A stretch of DNA of 64,000 nt from Actinobacillus genomosp. 1 (GCF_029774175.1 NZ_CP103834.1:1684501-1748500); one strand, 5' to 3'; shown: positions 1 through 8,870, counted from the stretch's first letter. Notes: generated by a model not told the origin, from the letters alone. Program-made: numbers and translations.

Positions 1-968
1 TCCCTGAAGTTGAATTAAAAGGCTTAGAAAACATCGAAGTTGAAAAACCGGTTGTAGAAATCACAGAAGCTGATTTAGACAAAATGATCGATGTGTTACG
101 TAAACAACAAGCAACTTGGGCTGAATCTCAAGCAGCGGCACAAGCGGAAGACCGTGTTGTAATCGACTTCGTAGGTTCTGTAGACGGTGAAGAGTTTGAA
201 GGCGGTAAAGCGACAGACTTCACTTTAGCAATGGGTCAAGGTCGTATGATCCCTGGTTTTGAAGAAGGTATCGTTGGTCACAAAGCCGGCGAACAATTCG
301 ATATCGATGTTACTTTCCCTGAAGAATACCACGCTGAAAACTTAAAAGGTAAAGCGGCGAAATTCGCAATTACACTTAAGAAAGTAGAAAATATCGTATT
401 ACCTGAATTAACCGAAGAATTCGTGAAAAAATTCGGTGCGGCGAAAACCGTTGAAGAATTACGTGCGGAAATTAAGAAAAATATGCAACGTGAACTTAAA
501 AACGCAGTAACCGCACGCGTTAAAAACCAAGTAATCAACGGCTTAATCGCACAAAACGATATTGAAGTACCGGCTGCAGCAGTAGCGGAAGAAGTGGACG
601 TATTACGTCGTCAAGCAGTTCAACGCTTCGGCGGTAAACCGGAAATGGCTGCACAATTACCGGCGGAGTTATTCGAAGCGGATGCAAAACGTCGTGTTCA
701 AGTAGGTTTATTACTTTCAACCGTAATCGGTACTAACGAATTAAAAGTTGATGAGAAACGTGTTGAAGAAACGATTGCTGAAATCGCTTCGGCTTACGAA
801 CAACCGGCTGAAGTTGTTGCTCACTATGCGAAAAACCGTCAATTAACCGAAAATATCCGTAACGTGGTATTAGAAGAACAAGCGGTTGAAGTAGTGCTTG
901 CGAAAGCGAAAGTAACCGAAAAAGCGGCATCTTTTGACGAAGTAATGGCTCAACAAGCTCAAGGCTAA
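1..968 (+). CDS. tig: Trigger factor, ribosome-associated chaperone (5' end outside window)
   Basis: The reading frame is open from base 3 and ends with TAA at 966-968, so only the last 321 or so residues are present; the family is usually about 430 residues. The FKBP-type peptidyl-prolyl isomerase domain is visible (DRVVIDFVGSVDGEEFEGG, then MIPGFEEGIVGHKAGE), followed by the helical C-terminal chaperone domain. The missing part is the N-terminal ribosome-binding domain. Trigger factor binds near the ribosome exit tunnel and helps nascent chains fold in the cytoplasm. A hairpin terminator follows directly. Identification is secure; the missing start is due to the window edge. Confidence 0.96.
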   Translation, partial: PEVELKGLENIEVEKPVVEITEADLDKMIDVLRKQQATWAESQAAAQAEDRVVIDFVGSVDGEEFEGGKATDFTLAMGQGRMIPGFEEGIVGHKAGEQFDIDVTFPEEYHAENLKGKAAKFAITLKKVENIVLPELTEEFVKKFGAAKTVEELRAEIKKNMQRELKNAVTARVKNQVINGLIAQNDIEVPAAAVAEEVDVLRRQAVQRFGGKPEMAAQLPAELFEADAKRRVQVGLLLSTVIGTNELKVDEKRVEETIAEIASAYEQPAEVVAHYAKNRQLTENIRNVVLEEQAVEVVLAKAKVTEKAASFDEVMAQQAQG

Positions 969-979
969 TTCTCAAACAT

Positions 980-1005
980 AAAGCTCTCCGGTTTGGAGGG
1001 CTTTT
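980..1005 (+). terminator. Rho-independent terminator of tig
   Basis: The arms AAAGCTCTCC and GGAGGGCTTT pair with one G-T wobble around a short GTTT-type loop and run into TTTT. It lies 12 bases after the tig stop codon. Confidence 0.8.
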
Positions 1006-1019
1006 AATTAGCATTTTAT

Positions 1020-1080
1020 AAGCGGTTGATTTTAGGAAAAAATTTGCAAAAATTTCTCTAAAAATGACCGCTTTCTTTTT
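1020..1080. repeat. Inverted pair of uptake signal sequences, probable terminator
   Basis: AAGCGGTTGATTTTAG and CTAAAAATGACCGCTT form a long imperfect stem, followed by a T-rich run. The AAGCGGT core with a downstream AT-rich stretch is the Actinobacillus-type DNA uptake signal. Paired copies between genes commonly double as terminators. Confidence 0.75.
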
Positions 1081-1100
1081 AACAAGAAGAGAATTTAGTC

Positions 1101-1550
1101 ATGGATTTAACATTTACTCAACAGCTCCAACAATTTATTGCGGCTCATCCTATTTTAATTTTTGCTTGGGTTGCCTTAGTGGTTGCGGTTTTATTCAATT
1201 TTTATAAAGGCATAACCAGCAAATATAAAATCGTTGAAAATGCTCAAGCAACACAATTAGTTAATAAAGAAGAAGGTATTTTCCTCGATCTACGTTCGGA
1301 AGATGAATTCCGTGCGGGGCATATCGTTGAAAGTCATCATATTCTGCCGAGTGAAATCAAAGCCAATAATGTTCATCCGATCGAGAAATACAAAGATCGC
1401 CCGGTTATCTTAGTTGATAGCAACGGTTTCTCTGCCGGTTCAAGTGCGGATTTACTTGCCAAACAAGGTTTCGCTAAAGTGTATGTATTAAAAGAAGGTA
1501 TTTTAGGCTGGAAAGCTGCGAATCTTCCGACAGTTAAAAAACATAAATAA
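1101..1550 (+). CDS. yibN: YibN-like membrane-anchored rhodanese-domain protein
   Basis: This 149-residue protein has one N-terminal membrane segment (about residues 17-36, ILIFAWVALVVAVLFNFY) followed by a rhodanese fold (FLDLRSEDEFRAGHI). The position that normally carries the catalytic cysteine reads VDSNGFSAGS, so the cysteine appears to be missing and sulfurtransferase activity is doubtful. It comes just before secB, matching the conserved yibN-secB-gpsA-cysE neighbourhood of enterobacteria; grxC, which lies between yibN and secB in Escherichia coli, is absent. The ATG follows a GAAGAGAA ribosome site. The family is sure; the exact role is unknown. Confidence 0.85.
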   Translation: MDLTFTQQLQQFIAAHPILIFAWVALVVAVLFNFYKGITSKYKIVENAQATQLVNKEEGIFLDLRSEDEFRAGHIVESHHILPSEIKANNVHPIEKYKDRPVILVDSNGFSAGSSADLLAKQGFAKVYVLKEGILGWKAANLPTVKKHK

Positions 1551-1574
1551 TTTAAATAGATTAAAGGAAATATT

Positions 1575-2075
1575 ATGGCTGAAGAAAACCAAGTGGCCGC
1601 TCAAGAAGAAGCGCAAACTCCGTTCGAACTTCAAATTCAACGTATCTATATCAAAGACGTTTCATTCGAAGCTCCGAATCTACCGACTATTTTCCATCAA
1701 GAATGGAAACCTCAATTAGGTTTTGAACTTGATACGGAAACTAAACAGTTAGATGAAGATCTCTATGAAGTAGTATTACATATTAATGTTTCGACTACAT
1801 TAGAAGATAGCGGCGATACCGCATTTATCTGTGAAGTGAAGCAAGCGGGCGTATTCACAATTAAAGGTATAGAAGGCATTCAATTGGCACATTGCCTCGC
1901 ATCACAATGCCCGAACGTGCTTTACCCTTATGCTCGCGAATTAATTTCCAGCTTAGTAAACCGTGGTACCTTCCCTGCATTAAATTTATCTCCGGTAAAC
2001 TTCGATGCGTTATTTATGGATTACTTACAACGTCAAGAAGCGGAGCAAAATGCAGAAACCCCTGCAGTAAACTAA
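1575..2075 (+). CDS. secB: Protein-export chaperone SecB
   Basis: This 166-residue acidic protein has typical SecB features: FELQIQRIYIKDVSFEAPN near the N terminus, and CPNVLYPYARELISSLVNRG followed by PVNFDALF near the C terminus. SecB is a cytoplasmic tetramer that keeps precursor proteins unfolded and delivers them to SecA. The start has a clear AAAGGAAA ribosome site and lies 24 bases after yibN, suggesting co-transcription. A strong terminator follows, separating it from gpsA. Length and motifs match the family. Confidence 0.97.
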   Translation: MAEENQVAAQEEAQTPFELQIQRIYIKDVSFEAPNLPTIFHQEWKPQLGFELDTETKQLDEDLYEVVLHINVSTTLEDSGDTAFICEVKQAGVFTIKGIEGIQLAHCLASQCPNVLYPYARELISSLVNRGTFPALNLSPVNFDALFMDYLQRQEAEQNAETPAVN

Positions 2076-2083
2076 TCTCTTTT

Positions 2084-2116
2084 AAGGTATGCATCCTTTG
2101 CATACCTTTTCTTTTT
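2084..2116 (+). terminator. Rho-independent terminator after secB
   Basis: A perfect 10-bp stem (AAGGTATGCA / TGCATACCTT) with a 5-base loop is followed by TTCTTTTT. It starts 9 bases after the secB stop codon. Confidence 0.92.
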
Positions 2117-2261
2117 CTCATCTCAGGCAATAACTCAAAACTTTGCATAGGTTTAAATAAGCGCAATTGACGGATTTATCTCAAATGATATATTGAGCGT
2201 TATTGTTTAACAGCCTATACGGATTCTAATTTCAAAATATTCATCATATAAGGAAAGTATA

Positions 2262-3272
2262 ATGAGTAACGTCTATTCGGCACCCGTTACTGTTTTAGGT
2301 GCTGGTTCTTACGGCACCGCTCTGGCAATCGCACTTGCACGTAACGGACATAAAACCTACCTATGGGGACATCAACCGGAAAAAATGGCGGTGTTGGCAA
2401 CCGAACGAATGAATAACGCTTTTTTACCGGATATTGCTTTTCCCGATGCCTTAGAGATTGAAAGTGACTTAGTTCAAGCCATTTCCAAAGCCAAAGATAT
2501 TTTAATCGTTGTACCAAGTCATGTATTTGCCGATGTGCTAAAACAAATAAAGCCTCTGTTAAGTACCCATCATCGTATTATATGGGCAACGAAAGGGTTG
2601 GAACGTAATACCGGACGACTATTACAAACCGTAGCACAAGAAATTCTTGGTAATCAATACCCGTTAGCGGTGCTATCTGGGCCGACATTTGCCAAAGAAC
2701 TCGCTCAAGGCTTACCGACAGCTATCGCACTGTCCTCAACAGACAGCCAATTTGCCGACGAAATGCAGCAACGTATTCACTGTGCTAAAGCGTTTCGAGT
2801 CTATTTGAACAACGATATGGTAGGTGTGCAATTAGGCGGTGCGATTAAGAATGTCATTGCAATCGGGGCAGGTATTTCCGATGGAATGGGCTTTGGTGCT
2901 AATGCAAGAACGGCACTTATTACGCGCGGTTTAGCTGAGATCAGCCGTTTAGGCGCATCACTTGGTGCAAATGCCAATACTTTTATGGGTATGGCGGGAC
3001 TTGGCGATTTGGTACTAACTTGCACCGACAACCAATCGCGTAACCGTCGTTTCGGTTTAATGCTCGGGCAAGGAAAATCTGCTGAGGAAGCTATGGCGGA
3101 AATCGGGCAAGTGGTGGAAGGTTTCCACAATACCAAAGAAGCGTATTTACTGGCTCAGACCCAAAGTGTCGAAATGCCGATTGTCGAACAAATCTATCAA
3201 ATGTTATTCTGCGGTAAGAATGCGCATGATGTTGCTACGAGCCTATTAGGGCGTGAACGCAAAGGCGAATAA
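2262..3272 (+). CDS. gpsA: Glycerol-3-phosphate dehydrogenase [NAD(P)+]
   Basis: This 336-residue enzyme reduces dihydroxyacetone phosphate to sn-glycerol 3-phosphate for phospholipid synthesis. The N-terminal Rossmann motif is VLGAGSYGTALAIALA. The substrate-domain motifs GAIKNVIAIGAGISDGMGFG (catalytic lysine in IKN) and NSRNRRFG-like (NQSRNRRFGLMLG) are present. The ATG is preceded by AAGGAAAG. It has its own upstream region of about 186 bases after the secB terminator and is followed closely by cysE. Confidence 0.97.
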   Translation: MSNVYSAPVTVLGAGSYGTALAIALARNGHKTYLWGHQPEKMAVLATERMNNAFLPDIAFPDALEIESDLVQAISKAKDILIVVPSHVFADVLKQIKPLLSTHHRIIWATKGLERNTGRLLQTVAQEILGNQYPLAVLSGPTFAKELAQGLPTAIALSSTDSQFADEMQQRIHCAKAFRVYLNNDMVGVQLGGAIKNVIAIGAGISDGMGFGANARTALITRGLAEISRLGASLGANANTFMGMAGLGDLVLTCTDNQSRNRRFGLMLGQGKSAEEAMAEIGQVVEGFHNTKEAYLLAQTQSVEMPIVEQIYQMLFCGKNAHDVATSLLGRERKGE

Positions 3273-3283
3273 AGAGGTTTTAG

Positions 3284-4099
3284 ATGAACGAAAGTGAACT
3301 TAATCAAATTTGGAAAAATATTAGAGAAGAAGCCCAAGAACTTGTCGATAATGAACCGATGCTTGCCAGCTTTTTCCATGCGACTATTTTAAAACATAGC
3401 AATTTAGGCGGTTCGTTAAGCTACATTTTAGCGAATAAACTCGCTAACCCGATCATGCCGGCAATCGCATTAAAAGAAATTATCGAAGAGGCCTATCAAG
3501 CTAACCCTCAAATTATTGCCAGTGCCGCTTGTGATATTGATGCGGTTCGAACTCGAGATCCTGCAGTAGATAAATGGACAACACCGTTGTTATATTTAAA
3601 AGGTTATCATGCAATCCAAAGTTACCGTGTTACTCATTACCTTTGGCAGCAAGGGCGTAAAGCATTAGCTATTTATCTACAAAATGAAATTTCCGTGGCA
3701 TTTGACGTAGATATTCATCCCGCTGCCAAATTAGGTTGCGGTATTATGTTTGACCACGCAACAGGTATTGTAGTGGGTGAAACGGCAGTGATTGAAAATG
3801 ATGTATCTATTTTACAAGGCGTAACTCTTGGTGGTACCGGTAAAGAGCACGGCGATCGTCATCCTAAAATTCGTGAGGGCGTAATGATTGGTGCCGGTGC
3901 GAAAATCTTGGGTAATATTGAGATAGGACGTTATTCAAAAATCGGTGCCAATTCAGTTGTATTACAGCCTGTTCCTGATCACGCTACCGCAGCGGGTGTA
4001 CCGGCTCGTATTATTGGGCAATCATCTGTACAAAAACCGGCTTTTGATATGAACCAATATTTTGAAGATATCGAAGGGACTTATGGAGACGGAATTTAG
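3284..4099 (+). CDS. cysE: Serine O-acetyltransferase
   Basis: This 271-residue enzyme makes O-acetylserine from serine and acetyl-CoA, the first step of cysteine synthesis. It has the N-terminal helical SATase domain (DPAVDKWTTPLLYLKGYHAIQ) and a C-terminal left-handed beta-helix of hexapeptide repeats (IHPAAKLGCGIMFDHATGIVVGE). The catalytic histidines are in the FDHATG and KEHGDRHPKI regions. It starts 11 bases after gpsA with an AAGAGG ribosome site, so the two are probably one operon, as in other gammaproteobacteria. Confidence 0.97.
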   Translation: MNESELNQIWKNIREEAQELVDNEPMLASFFHATILKHSNLGGSLSYILANKLANPIMPAIALKEIIEEAYQANPQIIASAACDIDAVRTRDPAVDKWTTPLLYLKGYHAIQSYRVTHYLWQQGRKALAIYLQNEISVAFDVDIHPAAKLGCGIMFDHATGIVVGETAVIENDVSILQGVTLGGTGKEHGDRHPKIREGVMIGAGAKILGNIEIGRYSKIGANSVVLQPVPDHATAAGVPARIIGQSSVQKPAFDMNQYFEDIEGTYGDGI

Positions 4100-4124
4100 C
4101 CGTTAGCAAAATCTCATAAAAATC

Positions 4125-4156
4125 AGACCGCTTATTGCACAACAAGCGGTCTTTTT
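4125..4156. terminator. Uptake-signal inverted pair acting as terminator after cysE
   Basis: AGACCGCTT and AAGCGGTCT pair perfectly around a 10-base loop and are followed by TTTTT on the plus strand. Both arms carry the uptake signal core. Confidence 0.85.
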
Positions 4157-4241
4157 CATTGCTTTTTCTTTCGTCTCTCATGATTTTCCGCGTATTTATT
4201 CATAACCGGCATAACTAATCCGTTACCTTAATACCCATCAT

Positions 4242-4275
4242 AAAAAACAAAAAGGCGTGTCTTTCAACACGCCTT
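4242..4275 (-). terminator. Rho-independent terminator of the str operon (after tuf)
   Basis: Read on the minus strand, AAGGCGTGTT and (A)ACACGCCTT pair around GAAAG and lead into TTTTGTTTTTT. It lies about 45 bases past the tuf stop codon. Confidence 0.9.
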
Positions 4276-4315
4276 CTCTTTAGCATTTCACTTCAAATAT
4301 TAAGCTAAAACTTAA

Positions 4316-5500
4316 TTATTTGATGATTTTCGCTACAACGCCCGCACCTACTGTACGACCACCTTCACGAATCGCAAAACGTAAACCTTCGTCCATCGCG
4401 ATTGGGTGAATTAAGCTTACAGTCATTTTGATGTTGTCGCCAGGCATTACCATCTCAACACCTTCAGGTAATTCGATTGTACCTGTTACGTCTGTTGTAC
4501 GGAAGTAGAACTGTGGACGGTAACCTTTGAAGAATGGAGTATGACGACCACCTTCTTCTTTTGATAATACGTAAACTTCTGATTCGAAGTCTGTGTGTGG
4601 AGTAATTGTACCCGGTTTCGCTAATACTTGACCACGTTCGATTTCTTCACGTTTTGTACCACGTAATAATGCACCAACGTTTTCACCCGCACGACCTTCG
4701 TCTAATAATTTACGGAACATCTCAACACCAGTTACGGTTGTTTTCGTAGTTTCTTTGATACCTACGATTTCAACTTCTTCACCTGATTTGATGATACCAC
4801 GTTCAACACGACCTGTTACTACCGTACCACGACCAGAAATTGAGAATACGTCTTCGATTGGTAATAAGAATGGTTTATCAATCGCACGCTCTGGCTCTGG
4901 AATGTATGTATCTAAGTGGTGTGCTAACTCAAGAATTTTTTCTTCCCACTCCGGCACGCCGTTTAACGCTTGTAACGCTGAACCACGTACGATTGGTGTA
5001 TCGTCACCCGGGAAGTCATATTGAGAAAGAAGTTCACGTACTTCCATTTCTACTAATTCTAATAACTCTTCGTCATCTACCATGTCGCATTTGTTTAAGA
5101 ATACGATGATGTATGGTACGCCTACTTGGCGACCTAATAAGATGTGCTCACGAGTTTGTGGCATTGGGCCGTCTGTCGCTGCTACTACTAAGATTGCACC
5201 GTCCATCTGCGCCGCACCGGTAATCATGTTTTTAACATAGTCCGCGTGTCCCGGGCAGTCTACGTGTGCGTAGTGACGTGTTTCCGTATCGTATTCAACG
5301 TGTGAGGTGTTGATGGTGATACCACGCGCTTTTTCTTCCGGCGCGTTATCGATTTGGTCGAATGCACGTGCCGCACCACCGAAGTGTTTCGATAATACAG
5401 TCGTGATCGCTGCTGTTAAAGTTGTTTTACCATGGTCAACGTGACCGATTGTACCCACGTTTACATGGGGTTTTGTACGTTCAAATTTTTCTTTAGACAC
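4316..5500 (-). CDS. tuf: Elongation factor Tu
   Basis: This 394-residue GTPase delivers aminoacyl-tRNA to the ribosome. The G-domain motifs are intact: GHVDHGKTT (P-loop), DCPGH, and NKCD; domains 2 and 3 follow. Translation starts at GTG (5498-5500), the usual start for tuf in several gammaproteobacteria, after an AGGAAG ribosome site. It is the last gene of the str operon, 61 bases after fusA. A second tuf copy is common in this family but is not in this window, so tufA versus tufB cannot be decided from numbering; the str position corresponds to tufA. Confidence 0.98.
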   Translation of the reverse strand: MSKEKFERTKPHVNVGTIGHVDHGKTTLTAAITTVLSKHFGGAARAFDQIDNAPEEKARGITINTSHVEYDTETRHYAHVDCPGHADYVKNMITGAAQMDGAILVVAATDGPMPQTREHILLGRQVGVPYIIVFLNKCDMVDDEELLELVEMEVRELLSQYDFPGDDTPIVRGSALQALNGVPEWEEKILELAHHLDTYIPEPERAIDKPFLLPIEDVFSISGRGTVVTGRVERGIIKSGEEVEIVGIKETTKTTVTGVEMFRKLLDEGRAGENVGALLRGTKREEIERGQVLAKPGTITPHTDFESEVYVLSKEEGGRHTPFFKGYRPQFYFRTTDVTGTIELPEGVEMVMPGDNIKMTVSLIHPIAMDEGLRFAIREGGRTVGAGVVAKIIK

Positions 5501-5520
5501 TTTGATAGCTTCCTAGAAAT

Positions 5521-5546
5521 AAGCCTCTGCCCTATTGCCGAGGCTT
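5521..5546 (-). other. Intergenic hairpin between fusA and tuf
   Basis: AAGCCTC and GAGGCTT pair around a 12-base partly paired loop. There is no T tract on the transcribed strand, so this is more likely an RNA processing or stability element than a terminator. Confidence 0.45.
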
Positions 5547-5561
5547 TAGTTAAAAGATAAA

Positions 5562-7667
5562 TTATTTAGCTTTACGAGCTTCAATAATTGCATTAGCAAC
5601 ACTTGTCGGTGCTTCAGCGTATTTTAATGGTTCCATTGAGTAAGATGCACGACCTTGAGTTTGTGAACGTAAGTCTGTTGCATAACCGAACATTTCTGAT
5701 AACGGAACTTCCGCATTGATCTTAACCACGAACTCATTCGCTTCTTGACCGTTCACCATTGCACGACGACGGCTTAAGTCACCGATTACATCACCCACGT
5801 AGTCCGGTGGAGTTTCCACTTCAACTTTCATGATTGGCTCAAGTAATACAGGGTTAGCTTTTGCGAACGCTGATTTAAACGCTAATGATGCTGCAAGTTT
5901 AAACGCTAATTCTGATGAGTCAACATCATGGTATGAACCGAAGTGTAAACGTACACCGACATCAACTACAGGGTAACCCGCTAACGGACCTGATTTAAGT
6001 TGCTCTTGGATACCTTTATCAACCGCAGGGATAAATTCGCCAGGAATTACACCACCTTTGATTTCGTTTACGAACTCATAACCTGGACCTTCCGGATCTA
6101 ATGGGTATAAGTCGATAACAACGTGACCGTACTGACCGCGACCACCAGATTGTTTTGCGTGTTTACCTTCAACATCTTTAACTGTTGTACGGATAGTTTC
6201 ACGGTAAGATACTTGTGGTTTACCAATGTTCGCTTCAACTTTAAATTCACGACGCATACGGTCAACGATAATATCTAAGTGTAACTCACCCATACCGGAG
6301 ATGATGGTTTCGCCTGATTCTTCATCTGTGTGAACACGGAATGAAGGGTCTTCTTGAGCAAGACGACCTAACGCTAAGCCCATTTTCTCTTGGTCAGCTT
6401 TAGTTTTCGGTTCTACCGCTACAGAGATTACCGGTTCCGGGAATTCCATACGCTCAAGGATGATTGGTGCGTCTTGTGCACATAATGTATCACCTGTACC
6501 AACATCTTTTAAACCGATTGCCGCAGCGATGTCGCCCGCGCGAACTTCTTTGATTTCTTCACGTTTGTTTGCGTGCATCTGTACGATACGACCGAAACGT
6601 TCACGTTTTTGTTTAACTGAGTTGTAAACGGTATCACCAGAGTTAATTACGCCTGAGTAAACACGGAAGAAGGTTAAGTTACCAACGAATGGGTCTGTTG
6701 CAATTTTGAATGCTAAAGCTGCGAAAGGCTCTTCATCGCTTGCGTGACGCTCACCTTCGGTTTCATCTTCATTGATACCTTTAATTGCCGGGATATCTGT
6801 AGGTGCAGGTAAATATTCAATTACTGCGTCAAGCATTGCTTGAACACCTTTGTTTTTAAATGCAGAACCACAGCAAACAGGGATAATTTCGTTCGCTAAT
6901 ACACGCTGACGTAAAGCCGCTTTGATTTCTTCTTCGGTTAAATCTTCACCACTGAAGAATTTTTCCATTAACTCTTCTGATGCTTCAGCCGCCGCTTCAA
7001 CTAACATTGCACGACGTTCTTCACATGCTTCTAACATATCCGCAGGAATATCTTCATATGTGAAAGTCATACCTTGGTCTGCTTCGTTCCAGTTGATTGC
7101 TTTCATTTTAATTAAATCAACTACGCCTTTGAAGCTATCTTCTGAACCGATAGGAAGTTGTAATGCAACAGAGTTACCGCCTAAACGAGTTTTGATTTGA
7201 TCAACAACGCGTAGGAAGTTAGCACCGGTACGGTCCATTTTGTTTACGAACGCAATACGTGGTACTTGATATTTATTTGCTTGGCGCCATACGGTTTCTG
7301 ATTGAGGCTGAACACCACCTACCGCACAGTAAACCATTACCGCACCGTCAAGAACACGCATTGAACGTTCTACTTCGATTGTAAAGTCCACGTGTCCCGG
7401 AGTATCGATAACGTTGATACGGTGTTGTTCAAATTGTTTAGACATACCGGACCAGAACGCTGTTGTTGCAGCAGAGGTGATGGTAATACCACGCTCTTGC
7501 TCTTGTTCCATCCAGTCCATAGTAGCTGCACCATCGTGCACCTCACCAAGTTTATGACTCACGCCTGTATAGAATAAGATACGCTCAGATGTAGTTGTTT
7601 TACCTGCATCGATATGCGCACTGATACCAATATTACGGTAGCGTGAAATAGGGGTTGTACGAGCCAT
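5562..7667 (-). CDS. fusA: Elongation factor G
   Basis: This 701-residue translocation GTPase starts MARTTPISRYRNIGISAHIDAGKTT, with the P-loop AHIDAGKTT, DTPGHVDF and NKMD motifs, followed by domains II-V. The ATG at 7665-7667 was chosen over an in-frame upstream codon because the family begins MART/MAR and AAGGTAATAAT sits at ribosome-binding distance. It is the third gene of the str operon. No resistance-type alteration was looked for beyond the visible motifs. Confidence 0.98.
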   Translation of the reverse strand: MARTTPISRYRNIGISAHIDAGKTTTSERILFYTGVSHKLGEVHDGAATMDWMEQEQERGITITSAATTAFWSGMSKQFEQHRINVIDTPGHVDFTIEVERSMRVLDGAVMVYCAVGGVQPQSETVWRQANKYQVPRIAFVNKMDRTGANFLRVVDQIKTRLGGNSVALQLPIGSEDSFKGVVDLIKMKAINWNEADQGMTFTYEDIPADMLEACEERRAMLVEAAAEASEELMEKFFSGEDLTEEEIKAALRQRVLANEIIPVCCGSAFKNKGVQAMLDAVIEYLPAPTDIPAIKGINEDETEGERHASDEEPFAALAFKIATDPFVGNLTFFRVYSGVINSGDTVYNSVKQKRERFGRIVQMHANKREEIKEVRAGDIAAAIGLKDVGTGDTLCAQDAPIILERMEFPEPVISVAVEPKTKADQEKMGLALGRLAQEDPSFRVHTDEESGETIISGMGELHLDIIVDRMRREFKVEANIGKPQVSYRETIRTTVKDVEGKHAKQSGGRGQYGHVVIDLYPLDPEGPGYEFVNEIKGGVIPGEFIPAVDKGIQEQLKSGPLAGYPVVDVGVRLHFGSYHDVDSSELAFKLAASLAFKSAFAKANPVLLEPIMKVEVETPPDYVGDVIGDLSRRRAMVNGQEANEFVVKINAEVPLSEMFGYATDLRSQTQGRASYSMEPLKYAEAPTSVANAIIEARKAK

Positions 7668-7716
7668 TATATTATTACCTTGTTTGGAATTTAATATGAG
7701 TTTAAATAAGGGTAAG

Positions 7717-7744
7717 GCTTCATCGCAAATTTTGTGATGAAGCC
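7717..7744 (-). other. Intergenic hairpin between rpsG and fusA
   Basis: GCTTCATC and GATGAAGC pair around an AT-rich loop of about 10 bases. There is no T run after it on the minus strand. In Escherichia coli the S7 protein represses translation of the str mRNA, but at the rpsL-rpsG junction, so this hairpin cannot be equated with that site from sequence alone. Confidence 0.5.
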
Positions 7745-7766
7745 CTGCAAGCATATTGCTAAACGA

Positions 7767-8237
7767 TTACCAACGGAAGTGAGCAAACGCTTTGTTAGCT
7801 TCAGCCATACGGTGAACGTCTTCACGTTTCTTAACAGCCGTACCTTTGTTATCCGCTGCATCTGAAAGTTCGTTTGCTAAACGTAATGCCATTGATTTAT
7901 CACCACGTTTACGAGCCGCTTCAACAATCCAACGCATAGCTAATGCGTTACGACGAGAAGGACGAACTTCAACCGGTACTTGGTAAGTAGAACCACCAAC
8001 ACGACGAGATTTAACCTCTACTGTCGGACGAACGTTTTCTAACGCTGCTTCGAATGCTTCTAAAGCTTCTTTACCAGTACGTTGTGCTAAAGTTTCTAAA
8101 GCACCGTAAATAATTGATTCTGCTGTAGATTTTTTACCATCTACCATTAAAACATTAATAAATTTCGCAAGTAACTCTGAACCGAACTTCGGATCTGGAA
8201 GAATTTTGCGAGGTTCAACACTACGACGACGTGGCAT
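7767..8237 (-). CDS. rpsG: 30S ribosomal protein S7
   Basis: This 156-residue primary 16S rRNA-binding protein of the small-subunit head starts MPRRRSVEPRKILPDPKFGS and contains VGGSTYQVPVEVRPSRR and the C-terminal HRMAEANKAFAHFRW. The ATG at 8235-8237 was chosen because S7 proteins start MPRR, 12 codons inside the longest open frame. It is the second gene of the str operon, 138 bases after rpsL. Confidence 0.98.
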   Translation of the reverse strand: MPRRRSVEPRKILPDPKFGSELLAKFINVLMVDGKKSTAESIIYGALETLAQRTGKEALEAFEAALENVRPTVEVKSRRVGGSTYQVPVEVRPSRRNALAMRWIVEAARKRGDKSMALRLANELSDAADNKGTAVKKREDVHRMAEANKAFAHFRW

Positions 8238-8375
8238 TGCAAATACTCCGTTTATATATTCAGGATAATCCAAAACTCATCTATTGTGTGTGACTACACA
8301 TCACGATTGACTGGAGTTTATGGTTTAAATTTTTTTGATTAATTTAGACGTTTGGCCTTACTTAACGGAGATCCA

Positions 8376-8750
8376 TTAAGCCTTAGGACGTTTAACGCCG
8401 TATTTAGAACGACCTTGTTTACGGTCTTTAACGCCTGCACAGTCAAGTGCACCACGTACAGTGTGATAACGCACACCCGGTAAGTCTTTAACACGACCAC
8501 CACGGATTAATACAACACTGTGTTCTTGTAAGTTATGACCTTCACCACCGATGTATGAAGTTACTTCAAAGCCATTTGTTAAACGAATACGGCACACTTT
8601 ACGTAATGCTGAGTTCGGTTTCTTAGGTGTAGTAGTGTATACACGAGTACACACGCCACGTTTCTGCGGGCAAGCCTCTAATGCAGGAACGTTGCTTTTT
8701 ACAACCTTTTTCACACGCGGTTTGCGTACTAATTGGTTGATAGTTGCCAT
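8376..8750 (-). CDS. rpsL: 30S ribosomal protein S12
   Basis: This 124-residue protein of the decoding centre starts MATINQLVRKPR. Lys43 (TTTPKKPNSALRK) and Lys88 (GGRVKDLPGVRYH) are both the usual wild-type residues, so the common streptomycin-resistance substitutions are not present. It is the first gene of the str operon. A CTGGAG ribosome site lies before the ATG. Transcription probably starts from the promoter at 8819-8847. Confidence 0.98.
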   Translation of the reverse strand: MATINQLVRKPRVKKVVKSNVPALEACPQKRGVCTRVYTTTPKKPNSALRKVCRIRLTNGFEVTSYIGGEGHNLQEHSVVLIRGGRVKDLPGVRYHTVRGALDCAGVKDRKQGRSKYGVKRPKA

Positions 8751-8777
8751 TTAAAAGCTCCAGTTAAAATTATAAAA

Positions 8778-8811
8778 ATAAAATTAAAAATACCCTTTCA
8801 AAGACGAAAGG
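8778..8811 (-). promoter_or_regulatory. Possible attenuator hairpin in the str operon leader
   Basis: On the minus strand, CCTTTC and GAAAGG pair around GTCTTT and are followed by GTATTTTTAATTTTATTTTT, just downstream of the predicted start of transcription and about 40 bases before rpsL. The 6-bp stem is short, so terminating strength is uncertain. Confidence 0.4.
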
Positions 8812-8818
8812 ACGGTAG

Positions 8819-8847
8819 ATTTTATTGTTATACGGACCAAAAGTCAA
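8819..8847 (-). promoter_or_regulatory. Candidate sigma-70 promoter of the str operon
   Basis: On the minus strand TTGACT is followed after 17 bases by TAAAAT. The predicted transcript starts about 60 bases upstream of the rpsL ATG. Confidence 0.65.
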
Positions 8848-8870
8848 GTATCCGACTCGGGATAAATTGA

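Noticed and set aside
8376..8750. Streptomycin-resistance changes in rpsL
   Set aside because: Both lysines 43 and 88 and their surroundings are the wild-type sequence.
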